Made by a program: the position numbers and the translations under genes
The notes under the pieces: model-generated
What the model was told of the DNA's origin: nothing
Database searches by the model: none
What the model saw: only the letters and a program-made list of their open reading frames with translations
NCBI RefSeq assembly: GCF_013106755.1
Contig: NZ_WHPF01000004.1
Coordinates: 62,001-126,000 of the forward strand
DNA: 64,000 nucleotides
Direction: 5' to 3'
DNA from: Limnovirga soli
GTDB taxonomy: Bacteria; Bacteroidota; Bacteroidia; Chitinophagales; Chitinophagaceae
In this document: positions 47,330 to 56,000 of the stretch, one piece after another
How positions within the stretch are numbered: position 1 is the first letter of the stretch
Layout: each line of letters starts with the position of its first letter

Positions 47330-47446
47330 ATGGCAAAAGCACCAAAGACAGAAAAAAAGAGTATTGATTCGGATAAAAAGCCTGAAACTTATAAGGCTAA
47401 AATGTTAAAGAAAAAAGCCGAGAGACCCACTGCAAAGAAGAAATAG
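47330..47446 (+). CDS. 38-residue lysine-rich peptide
   Basis: MAKAPKTEKKSIDSDKKPET... to ...TAKKK, 38 residues, 16 of them Lys or Arg. It starts one base after the membrane protein's stop, so translational coupling is likely. Probably disordered; it might bind nucleic acid or neutralise a neighbour. No homologue known to me. Confidence 0.5.
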   Translation: MAKAPKTEKKSIDSDKKPETYKAKMLKKKAERPTAKKK

Positions 47447-47456
47447 TCTATTTTGC

Positions 47457-47580
47457 AAAATAGATTGATGATATAAACAATACAAAATGTATAATAACAG
47501 TTTGTTGATTATCAATGGGTTTATATTATGCATTAATTCAGTTATTAGCATCAATTCTGGAGTTGGTGGCAACTTTAAAT
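47457..47580 (+). promoter_or_regulatory. Leader element, downstream half only
   Basis: It matches 38610-38728 of copy 1 (TTGATG-TATAAACAATACA, TTTGTTGATT, then a TATCAAT-like block and GTTG-GCAAC) but lacks the three arms. It lies about 30 bp before the SieB-like gene. Confidence 0.6.
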
Positions 47581-47611
47581 CAGAATTCCGTTAATTAAAA
47601 TTAATCTTCCA

Positions 47612-48220
47612 ATGGAGAAGTTCTTTGAGAAACTTTTTGACATAAAGAAAATTCCGACAAAACTCATTTTTGTTATTTGGTTAAGTTCTGTGTTGTTATT
47701 ATTCGTGCCACAAAGGTTTCTAACCGAATTAAATATCACTGATTTTCTCAAAGACTATGGAAAGTATATTGGCATAACTTTCATTATAAGCTCAGCCTTT
47801 CTACTTGTGACACTTATTAGCTTTGTTTCTCAACATTTTAGTCGTAATAACTATAGAAACAAAATCAAAAAGTCAATACTCAGGGACATCATGTATTTAG
47901 ACAATCATGAAAAGGCGCTTCTAAGAGAATTTTATATAAATGGTAAACATACTTTACAGTTGCCTTTAGACAACGAAACAGTTGTCGGACTCGTTAATAA
48001 ACATATTATTTATCAGGCATCAGGCACAGGATTTACTTTTTTACATGGCATTTACTTTCCATATTCAATGACGGAAGTAGCCGTTGAAAATTTGAAGTTT
48101 GAAATGATTGATTTTCCAACTGAGCCAACAGAAGATGAGAAAAGAAGAATATTAAATGAACGCCCTACTTGGGCAAAAGAAAAAAGCCTTAGGGAAGACA
48201 GGATCAATTCCCGGTGGTAA
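47612..48220 (+). CDS. SieB-like superinfection exclusion membrane protein
   Basis: 202 residues. Two N-terminal membrane helices (about 16-35 and 50-74, IPTKLIFVIWLSSVLLLFVP...) and a cytoplasmic part with LDNHEKALLREFYINGKHTLQLPLD. This layout fits the SieB (superinfection exclusion protein B) family, named for a prophage protein that aborts infection by some phages. It is a single-gene unit preceded by a partial leader. Confidence 0.65.
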   Translation: MEKFFEKLFDIKKIPTKLIFVIWLSSVLLLFVPQRFLTELNITDFLKDYGKYIGITFIISSAFLLVTLISFVSQHFSRNNYRNKIKKSILRDIMYLDNHEKALLREFYINGKHTLQLPLDNETVVGLVNKHIIYQASGTGFTFLHGIYFPYSMTEVAVENLKFEMIDFPTEPTEDEKRRILNERPTWAKEKSLREDRINSRW

Positions 48221-48241
48221 AGCCTGCCACCAACATTGGGT

Positions 48242-48410
48242 TTGCTGCAGGGCTGGCAAGACATATTGGAGCAACGGTCATTTTATCGCTGTTGTGCTTC
48301 ATCTGGGCAGGACATACACTGTTGAGATTTTGTTTGTTAATATGTTTTTTTATATCTTTAATCACCAGTGGTTCTGGGCAGACAAGCAATGAATTCAAGC
48401 CCTGCAGCAA
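48242..48410 (+). other. Long imperfect palindromic 3' spacer
   Basis: TTGCTGCAGGGCT (48242-48254) is the exact reverse complement of AGCCCTGCAGCAA (48398-48410), about 170 bp apart, just after AACATTGGG. Extrachromosomal-style recombination sites such as integron attC have this outer-stem layout. It lies between two gene units. Confidence 0.5.
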
Positions 48411-48437
48411 GCGCTACCCTTTGGGCGAAATACTATT

Positions 48438-49478
48438 ATGAATAGAAATTGGATTGAGAATATCTATTTGGAAGCTTTAACTAGCACCTTTGCTGAACAA
48501 AAGCGAAAGCCTACACCAAGCCAAATTAGTAAAGCTATAGAAGAAACATTTCCACTATTTACGAAAGCTATCGAAAAGCATGTTAAACGAGAATCAAAAA
48601 ATGTACTAAAGGAAAATAAAAAAGAAAATAGAAATTTTAAGGCAAACTTGAAGACACGTTGGGGTAAAGCTTTTGATTTATTAGAAATATTTATTTGCTA
48701 CAATTTAGACCATGGTCAAACATTGGCCTACTCTTACAGGAAAATAAATATCAAAAATGTAAAGTTTGAAGTTTTATTACGCTTGCATGCAAGATCCTGC
48801 CAAGTTGCATTTGAAGTATTAGAGCTTCTAAAGTCAGGATTCGCTGATGGTGCACTTTCTCGTTGGCGTACCCTTTATGAAATTAGTGTTTTAGGAAATT
48901 TTCTAAATAACAAACCTGAAGATTTATCTCAAAAATATTTAGACTATTCAATTGTAGAAAGTTATCAAGAAAGACTTGAATTTCAAAAGAACTATAAAAA
49001 GCTAGGCAACAAAACATATTCGAAAAAAGACAATAATTATGTAGAGGCCCAGATTAACCTCCTAAAAGAAAAATATGGGAAAGATTTTGTAAAAGCTTAT
49101 GGATGGTCGTCGGAATATTTGCTTCCTGGGAAACGAAATTTTGCTGGGATGGAAGAAACTGTTGAGTTTAAGCATATGCGGCCTTTTTATAAAATGGCGA
49201 ACAACTATGTTCATAGTGGCGCAAAAGGGTTTTTATTTAAACTAGGTACATATCGTCAAAACAAAGTAATGCTTGCAGGTCCAAGCAATTACGGTCTAGC
49301 AGATCCAGGCCAAAACACAGCATATTCACTTCTACATTCTACCTTAGCGTTGCATGGATTTGAAAAATATCTCGAAGATGCTGTTTTTATGAAAATTGCA
49401 GAACTGATGATTGAAGAAATCGGCAATGAGTTTATTACAACTCAAAAGCAAATTGAGGCAGAGGAAAAGTCACGTTAA
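48438..49478 (+). CDS. DUF5677-like protein
   Basis: 346 residues, all alpha-helical. It shows the DUF5677 core: ARSCQVAFEVLELLKSGFAD, ALSRWRTLYEISV, a KAYGW stretch and NNYVHSGAKG (an HEPN-like helix pattern). Biochemical function is unknown; the family is common in defence and mobile regions. It is a single-gene unit between two dyad spacers. Confidence 0.6.
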   Translation: MNRNWIENIYLEALTSTFAEQKRKPTPSQISKAIEETFPLFTKAIEKHVKRESKNVLKENKKENRNFKANLKTRWGKAFDLLEIFICYNLDHGQTLAYSYRKINIKNVKFEVLLRLHARSCQVAFEVLELLKSGFADGALSRWRTLYEISVLGNFLNNKPEDLSQKYLDYSIVESYQERLEFQKNYKKLGNKTYSKKDNNYVEAQINLLKEKYGKDFVKAYGWSSEYLLPGKRNFAGMEETVEFKHMRPFYKMANNYVHSGAKGFLFKLGTYRQNKVMLAGPSNYGLADPGQNTAYSLLHSTLALHGFEKYLEDAVFMKIAELMIEEIGNEFITTQKQIEAEEKSR

Positions 49479-49502
49479 GTACTTCGCCTAACAAGTGGTT
49501 TG

Positions 49503-49576
49503 CCAAAATTGTGGCGGGACAATCTTAGCTTCTAGTAAAGACGGGCTTTGATTCAGGGCTTTACAAACAATTTTGG
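49503..49576 (+). other. Nested dyad 3' spacer
   Basis: Outer CCAAAATTGT/ACAATTTTGG (49503-49512, 49567-49576) and inner GTAAAG/CTTTAC (49535-49540, 49559-49564). It follows GCCTAACAAGTGGTTTG, whose GCCTAAC matches the RYYYAAC core of integron attC sites. Confidence 0.45.
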
Positions 49577-49634
49577 TATTAGTTTTATAAACTTTGACTT
49601 GGTTCAATTCAAGTTAAATTCAATTTAAACGATA

Positions 49635-50213
49635 ATGATAAATTGGCAAACGATATTAACGTCGACTTTACTTTCAGGGACATTAGTTAGTGTGATTCTA
49701 TATCTCTTTAAAAAAACTTTTGAAAAAGGAGTCGAAACCAAGTTTAAAGAAATCGAAAATCGCCAGCGAATAAATCTTGAAGAAGATAAAAGAAGACAGG
49801 GAAAACTTTTTGACGACCAATACGAATTATATAAAACATTGCTTGAATTGGTTTATAAGTTAAGAAATAGCGCTAGAGAAAATATGTACCAAATAAACAA
49901 AAGAGATTTTAAATTTCAATATCTAAAACCCTTTCTGCAAAAGCAACATGAATATCAGAAGTCACTGGAGACTTTACTTTATCAAAACAAAGCTATTCTT
50001 TCCGAATCCTTTTTTGGTGAGCTTCATGATTTAAAACGTTGTGTGAATAGCATTAGTTTGAATTTTCGTCTTTTTGCAAAATTGAAAAATTCTGAAGAAG
50101 GTGAGATTGATGAAATAAAGAGTCTGATTTCAAAAGATTATAATAAACTGGAGCAACATTACTTAATAATGACAGGAGTAATTCAATCAGCAATTGGTTC
50201 AAATGAAAAATAA
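49635..50213 (+). CDS. Membrane-anchored coiled-coil protein
   Basis: 192 residues: one N-terminal membrane helix (about 5-25), then a charged helix (FEKGVETKFKEIENRQRINL) and a helical bundle. No motif or family recognised. Last plus-strand gene of this accessory block. Layout recalls the protein at 17904 (membrane helix plus coiled coil), but there is no sequence match. Confidence 0.5.
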   Translation: MINWQTILTSTLLSGTLVSVILYLFKKTFEKGVETKFKEIENRQRINLEEDKRRQGKLFDDQYELYKTLLELVYKLRNSARENMYQINKRDFKFQYLKPFLQKQHEYQKSLETLLYQNKAILSESFFGELHDLKRCVNSISLNFRLFAKLKNSEEGEIDEIKSLISKDYNKLEQHYLIMTGVIQSAIGSNEK

Positions 50214-50412
50214 ATACAGCAACCATGCTACCTACTTCAAGTTGCGCACAGCTTCTATTCAGCTGTTGTTCTGGCTATTGAAAGTAACACGAGTAGTTCA
50301 ATTAAGTTTATCCACTGAATAAAACTTTTTTTCTTTGCTACTTTCTTTTTAACAAGCTGAGCGAACGACTGAAGTATGATGGAGTGAGCGAAGCGCAGTA
50401 AAAAAGAAAGTA

Positions 50413-50435
50413 GCCCGGGCAATGCCGGGCTTTTT
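50413..50435 (+). terminator. Rho-independent terminator
   Basis: GCCCGG/CCGGGC 6-bp stem (50413-50430) around a GCAATG loop, then five T. It ends transcription rightwards about 200 bp after the last accessory gene and is next to a bipartite element. Confidence 0.8.
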
Positions 50436-50441
50436 GGTGCT

Positions 50442-50466
50442 GCACAAGTGTGCGACGCAAGTAAAG
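50442..50466 (+). repeat. Bipartite interspersed element, first box
   Basis: GCACAAGT with GTGCGACGCAAGTAAAG (50442-50466). The second box is weak (AGCTTAG at the 18-nt position). Confidence 0.65.
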
Positions 50467-50486
50467 TTTAATATGTGGGTTTCAGC

Positions 50487-51077
50487 TTAGTTCAAAAAAT
50501 CGATGTATTTACTACATATTTCAAAGGCTTTTTTAGTGCGGTCTAACCCTGTACCGTACAGGATAGAATTTAGCTTTGCATCGGCATTTTTATAGTCTTT
50601 CACGTTTTGATAGTAGCCAGTTATGGCGTTGTATGCGCCAAACAAAGTGCCTGCTGTGGTTTGCATTTGTTGGGTTGGACTGGCAAATGCATAGCTTAAT
50701 ACATCATCTATTGTATCTACAAACTGGGTGCTAAACTCGAAAGCAGCATTTTCTGTTACTATTGCCTGAAATACCTCTTTGTTTGGTGCCATGGCAAGCT
50801 GTACCAATTTTTTTAACTGCTCGTCTGTTATGCGGGTTTTCGCCCATTTATTAAATAGGGTGGTTAGCTGGTCGGTAATATTATCAGATATTGCAATAAT
50901 ACGGGCGGCTTCGGTTAACTTGTCGGCTGCGTTGGCGGTATGCTTTATAAATACTGCATTGCTGTGGTTTCTTAGCGCCATGTTTAAGGTATTGTTACAT
51001 ACTATGCGAATGGGTGTAAATGCTGCCATAATTGAGCCGCTGCCATCGTGCGAAGGCTGGATTCTGGGAAAATGGCA
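50487..51077 (-). pseudogene. 5'-truncated DUF932 protein
   Basis: About 197 codons remain of a DUF932 (phage/plasmid-like) protein normally over 300 residues. The family phrase FTPIRIVCNNTL is intact. Sixteen codons upstream of the first Met (encoding PRIQPSHDGSGSI before MAAF) still read as family sequence, but a TAG stops the frame at 51078-51080. So the 5' half was lost. The gene may still be expressed as a 180-residue fragment. Confidence 0.7.
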
Positions 51078-51156
51078 CTATGTATTAATAAAGACATGTA
51101 CATACCTAAATAAAATTATCGGTATTGATTTTAGGAGGCAATAAATTTAATATTAC

Positions 51157-51258
51157 CACATCATCAGCGGCATGACGGAACGCTAAAACTGTAAACTTAG
51201 GCGCCTATTTTATTAACTGCAGCAATTTACATTTTAGAGATTTTTAGCCAGGCTATTG
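51157..51258 (+). pseudogene. Second copy of the integrase 3' end
   Basis: It aligns with 38262-38363: ACGGAACGCT, GGCGCCTATTTTAT, AACTGCAGCAATTTACATTT and AGAGATTTTTAGCCAGGC, with an internal stop. Together with the bipartite element and leader that follow at both places it forms a direct repeat about 12.9 kb apart. Confidence 0.85.
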
Positions 51259-51296
51259 ATTTAGCATTGGGCTTTACTTGCGTCGCGCTCTTATGC
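51246..51296 (-). repeat. Bipartite interspersed element, copy at second relic
   Basis: Minus strand: GCATAAGA, GCGCGACGCAAGTAAAG (51272-51296), 18-nt spacer, GCCTGGCT (51246-51253). It is in the same position relative to the integrase end as the copy at 38351. Confidence 0.75.
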
Positions 51297-51336
51297 GGAG
51301 GGATTGCTACTGGGCTTTTACAAAGGAAAAAAGCAC

Positions 51337-51490
51337 ATTTTTTAAAATAAAATCGTGCCACAAATTAAAATTGCTATAAAGCTTAGCCAAAAACGTGATA
51401 AATCACGGGGTGCGTGATTTATCACAGACCAAATTGCGTGATAAATCACGCTTTTTTATAATGTTTGGTAACTTAAATTTGATTTATTGT
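51337..51490 (+). promoter_or_regulatory. Three-arm leader element, copy 4
   Basis: Arms at 51394-51407, 51412-51425 and 51438-51451, then six T (51452-51457). Arm sequences are identical to copies 1 and 2. The downstream half is lost after about 51490. The following stretch to 51971 shows no gene or repeat I can support. Confidence 0.75.
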
Positions 51491-51971
51491 TTTCCGTACC
51501 AGTAACCACCGGCGATATTGTCCACACAAGCCGATTTCGAAAGATCATGTTGCGCCGATTCAAAATGACGACGTGGCACGAAGCGAAAGTTCATGCTGTT
51601 ACCAGTCATTATATAAGGTTTAAGTTCGGGTTAAACAAACCTTAATGGGTAAAATTTCAATCAGCATGACTATAGTAAAACAGTTCATAAGATTACAAAC
51701 TCTGGGATACAGTTAACCGAAAATAGATGTTCATTCAAGTAAATCCTGTAATACACTTAAGAATTCTACTAATGAATTTACAGGAAGCAAGTTGACCTTT
51801 GATGAGGTCTGCAGCTTAAGTAAAAAAACTTGCAGATCTGTTTGTAAAACCTTCAAATAATTCCATTAACGAGAATCTTCAATTGATGGCTTCACTATTA
51901 AATATAATTAAAAGATAATTTATCGCTATAGTAGATAAAAGATTAATAAAAGAACTTTAAGAAAACTCGAA

Positions 51972-52931
51972 ATGCAAATTTTTAATCAGGCAAAATTTTT
52001 TGAATTATTAGCGCAGAATTCAAGTGTATTAACCGAAACAGCATGTAAATGGAATGAGGGCCGGCCAGGGGAAAAGATTGAGTTAATTAAAAAATTCAAT
52101 CATCACGATGAATTTTATACCCTCTATAGTATAAAAGAAAATAAAGTTATTTGGCATTGGGGCTTTGATAGGCATATGGGTTATCCAATAACAACTGAAC
52201 ACGAATTAAGTATTGAATTTTATATTGGTTTGATACATCCATTTTTAAGAGAATGGATGACAGCTTTTCTGGCTGGTATACAGAAGGTAGTAATGGACAA
52301 AAAGCTTTCAAAAATAGATTTTTTTGAAACCAGATATTGTGTAAACCTACCAATGCGTAATGCTAAAGGAAAATATATGTTTATCAAACAGTTTAGCATG
52401 CCTTTTACTTTTGATAAAGCGGGGATGATGGAAACCTATCTTAACTGCCATGTTATCGTAGATAAATACAAAGGCGAGCCGCTAAAACCAAGGATATTTC
52501 ATATGGAAAAAAGGAACAAAGCAGATGAAATGCTGGTAAAACAAGCTGCTGCCCATTTTCTAAATATTCCAAAAAAAAATTTACTAACTCCACAACTTTT
52601 AAATGCTATAAAAACATTTAAGGAAGTATCACAAAATAAAAAGGGTATTCTTACTAAAATAACAAAAGGCAAAATTGCCAGAAAAAATAAAAGTGGTGAA
52701 CACCTTAAATCAGAAACAATAAACAGGTACAGACACAGGATTAAAACCATATTGCTGCCTTTGCTGCAAATTCCAAATTACAATACAAAAGATACATCTG
52801 AGCTTGAATTATTGAAGTGGATACCTGATTTCGAAGAAACCTATACATTAATAGATTTTATGCTGGAATCAGGTATTGTGGATGTGCTGGAATACTATAA
52901 AGCAAATAAATTATACCAGCATCAAGCTTAA
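51972..52931 (+). CDS. Hypothetical protein
   Basis: 319 residues. The N-terminal about 165 (NSSVLTETACKWNEGR ... FYTLYSIKENKVIWHWGFDRHMGY) look like a PAS or LuxR-associated sensing fold in Bacteroidota. The C-terminal part is basic (KGKIARKNKSGEHLKSETINRYRHRIKTILLP), perhaps DNA-binding. No classical HTH signature is clear. A regulator is plausible. It precedes the RHS gene by 114 bp. Confidence 0.5.
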   Translation: MQIFNQAKFFELLAQNSSVLTETACKWNEGRPGEKIELIKKFNHHDEFYTLYSIKENKVIWHWGFDRHMGYPITTEHELSIEFYIGLIHPFLREWMTAFLAGIQKVVMDKKLSKIDFFETRYCVNLPMRNAKGKYMFIKQFSMPFTFDKAGMMETYLNCHVIVDKYKGEPLKPRIFHMEKRNKADEMLVKQAAAHFLNIPKKNLLTPQLLNAIKTFKEVSQNKKGILTKITKGKIARKNKSGEHLKSETINRYRHRIKTILLPLLQIPNYNTKDTSELELLKWIPDFEETYTLIDFMLESGIVDVLEYYKANKLYQHQA

Positions 52932-53006
52932 TTTACTTCCCTCATTTTTTTAGGAATTGTCTATCTAAAGGACATTTCAATAAATACATTTGAAAATTTA
53001 TAAATA

Positions 53007-53014
53007 TATTTTTG
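53007..53014 (+). promoter_or_regulatory. Candidate -7 box for the RHS gene
   Basis: TATTTTTG fits TAnnTTTG and lies 32 bp before the start codon. The nearest TTTG (52989-52992) is closer than usual (14 nt), so support is partial. Confidence 0.35.
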
Positions 53015-53045
53015 TTTACACTTCTTTTACAACCAAACTTAAATT

Positions 53046-56000
53046 ATGAGAAAGACACTTTTATTGTATCACCTTATCTTTTTTATTTCATTTTATTCCA
53101 GTGGGCAAACAAACTGCCCATCCTTGCCTTCTGATCTATTGAATGGGCTGGTGGCTTACTATCCTTTTTGTGGTAATGCTAATGATGTAAGCGGTAACAA
53201 TAATAACCCAAACTTCAATAGTGCAACGCTAACCACAGATAGGTTTGGAAATCCAAATTCGGCTTATAGTTTTAATGGAATTAACCAATATATAAAAGGC
53301 TCATCCAATAATTATCCTACCCTAAGCAGAACCATTTCATTTTGGTTTAAACTTAATACCGATGCCACTAATCCGGTTTTGTTTGCTTATGGCGGAGCGC
53401 CATGTGGAACTTCTTTTTTTTCTACCATTAATCAAACCAGTTTTGCCAAACGTTACACAGTACAGGCCCATTGTTGGGTAGATTCCTGCTCTACAAATAA
53501 AAACTATCCTGCCAACAATGTATGGACTAACTGGACAATCAGCAGCGGAAATAATGTAACAAAGTTTTATATTAATGGTATTCTTACCGAAACGTTTCAA
53601 AACAGGGATTTTAATGGAACTGCTGTTTTTGGAAGGGAGTTTTCATTTGGTGTTTGCACTGGACCAAACACTGGAATTGCTCCTTATATTGATGGTGAAA
53701 TTGGCTATTTAAATGGATCACTTGATGATATTATTGTTTATAACAGGGTTCTGGATGACAACTCCGTAAGTCAACTTTACAGTGATTTTAGCACAAATCA
53801 AAATACAGCTACAACTTACACAACCGGCTATACCAATGTAGAAACAACCGTTGGCGAAAACGGGGAAGCAATAGCTTCAGTAAAACTCAATTTACCCAAA
53901 GGCACATTTGTACAACCTTCTATTTCATTGGATTACAGTAGCCAGAATGCAGGTAGCCTTGCCGGGCAGGGAATGGTTTTAAGCGGGGTAATGCAGGCAA
54001 TTACCAGAACAGCTCCCACCTATGAGCAGGATGGATTTTCAGAAGGGATAAAATTCAGTCCGGTAACTGACAGATATGCTTTAAACGGTGAAAGACTGAT
54101 GGCAACTTTTCCTTACACTAAATTAGTAGGTGATTATTTAGCCAATGCGGCACAAGGAGAATTCAAAACTGAGCAGGAAACTTTTCAGAAAATAATACCG
54201 CATGTTTCTTTTAGTGCAACAAACGGATGGAAGGCAGACAGTTTCACTGTTTATACCAAAGATGGCCTTATTATGGAATTTGGTTATACCCCTGATTCTA
54301 GGATTGAAGCAGCAGGTACAGCAGATAAAGTATATGCCTGGTTATTAAATAAAGTGTCAGACAGAAATGGAAATTATTATACCATCATTTATACTGAAGA
54401 TAATATCAATGGTGAATACAGGCCAGCCCAAATTCTTTATACAGGCAATACACAAAAAGGTATTTTGCCCTATAATAAAATAAATTTCAGCTACGAAACG
54501 CGGCCAGATGCAATAACTAAATTTTTTGATGGATATTCTACTATTACCACTAAACGACTAACGGCAATATCGATTTATGACCATGATACACTTTACCGGA
54601 AATACACGATGAATTATCTGCCTGTGGTAGGCACCTCCAAACTCACAAAAATAACCGAGTTTGGAAGAGATAGTGTTACCGCCTTAAAGCCAGTTGTTTT
54701 TAATTGGGCAAATTCCACTTTTGTAGGTTTTAATAAGGCAGGAAGTGGTAATTGGACTGGGCATTCTCTTGGAATTGCAAATAATTTTATTGCCGATTTT
54801 AATGGAGATGGCAAATCAGATATGGCAGGATATGAAAGTAATGGTAATTGGAAAATTTGTCTTTCTACAGGAACAAATTTTAATGTAAGCACATGGACTG
54901 GCCATACATTGGGGAATACAAATAACTTGATTGGTGATTTTAATGGCGATGGCAAGTCTGATATGGCTGGTTATGCTGGTATTGGTTCCTGGCAAGTCAG
55001 CATTTCAATGGGTAATTATTTTACCACTAGCACGTGGACGGGCAGTTTCCCCGGACCAAATTATACAAAAAAATATGTTGGCGATTTTAATGGCGATGGT
55101 ATTTCTGATATTGCCGCCTATGCCGGGGGAGGTAATTGGGATATATATCTATCAACAGGTGTAGGATTTCAGACTTCTACATGGAATGACGGAAACGCTG
55201 CGGGAACTGGGGTTAGTACATTAGGGGATTTTAATGCTGATGGTAAAACTGATATAGCCTCCTATAGCTCCGGAGCAATTTGGAGGGTGGCTCTATCAAC
55301 GGGATCCGGATTTATTAGTAGTTGGTGGAATGGACATGCCGGCGATGGAAATAATAGTCTTTCCGGAGACTTTAATGGAGATGGTGTGACAGATATAACA
55401 AGGTATGAATCAAACGGCCTTTGGAATATGTGCATGTCTGATGGGAAATACAGTTTTGCCTGCCAAACAGGATGGATTGCAAATTCTAATGGTACTGCTG
55501 GTAATGTAGTCGGAGACTATAATGGTGATGGGCTCTCTGATTTGGCTTGTTTTATAGGAAACTCTCTATGGAATGTTTCTTTTTCAACTGGTGTAGGGTT
55601 TCTAAAGTCAGACTATATTGTTGGTCATAATGGAGGGATCTCAAATAATGCAGTTGGGGATTTTAATGGAGATGGAATTACTGATCTTATTAGCTACTCG
55701 GGTGTTGGTTCATGGAATGTTGCTTTAGCAAATGTTGACAGAAATTTTGTTTCCTCAATACAAACAGGTAATGGGGCATTGTTTTCATTTGAATATAAGC
55801 CTATTACTGATCCTAATGTTTATACAAAGGGCGGTGATAGCAAATATCCCAATATTGATTTTGATGCTCCTTTTTACGTAGTCAGCAAACTAACCAACAA
55901 TAACGGTATTGGCGGTACCAGAAGTCAGTATTTCAAATATGCAAATGGAATCATCAATTTAAAAGGAAGGGGTTTTAGGGGGTTTGGCTTGGTAACACGT

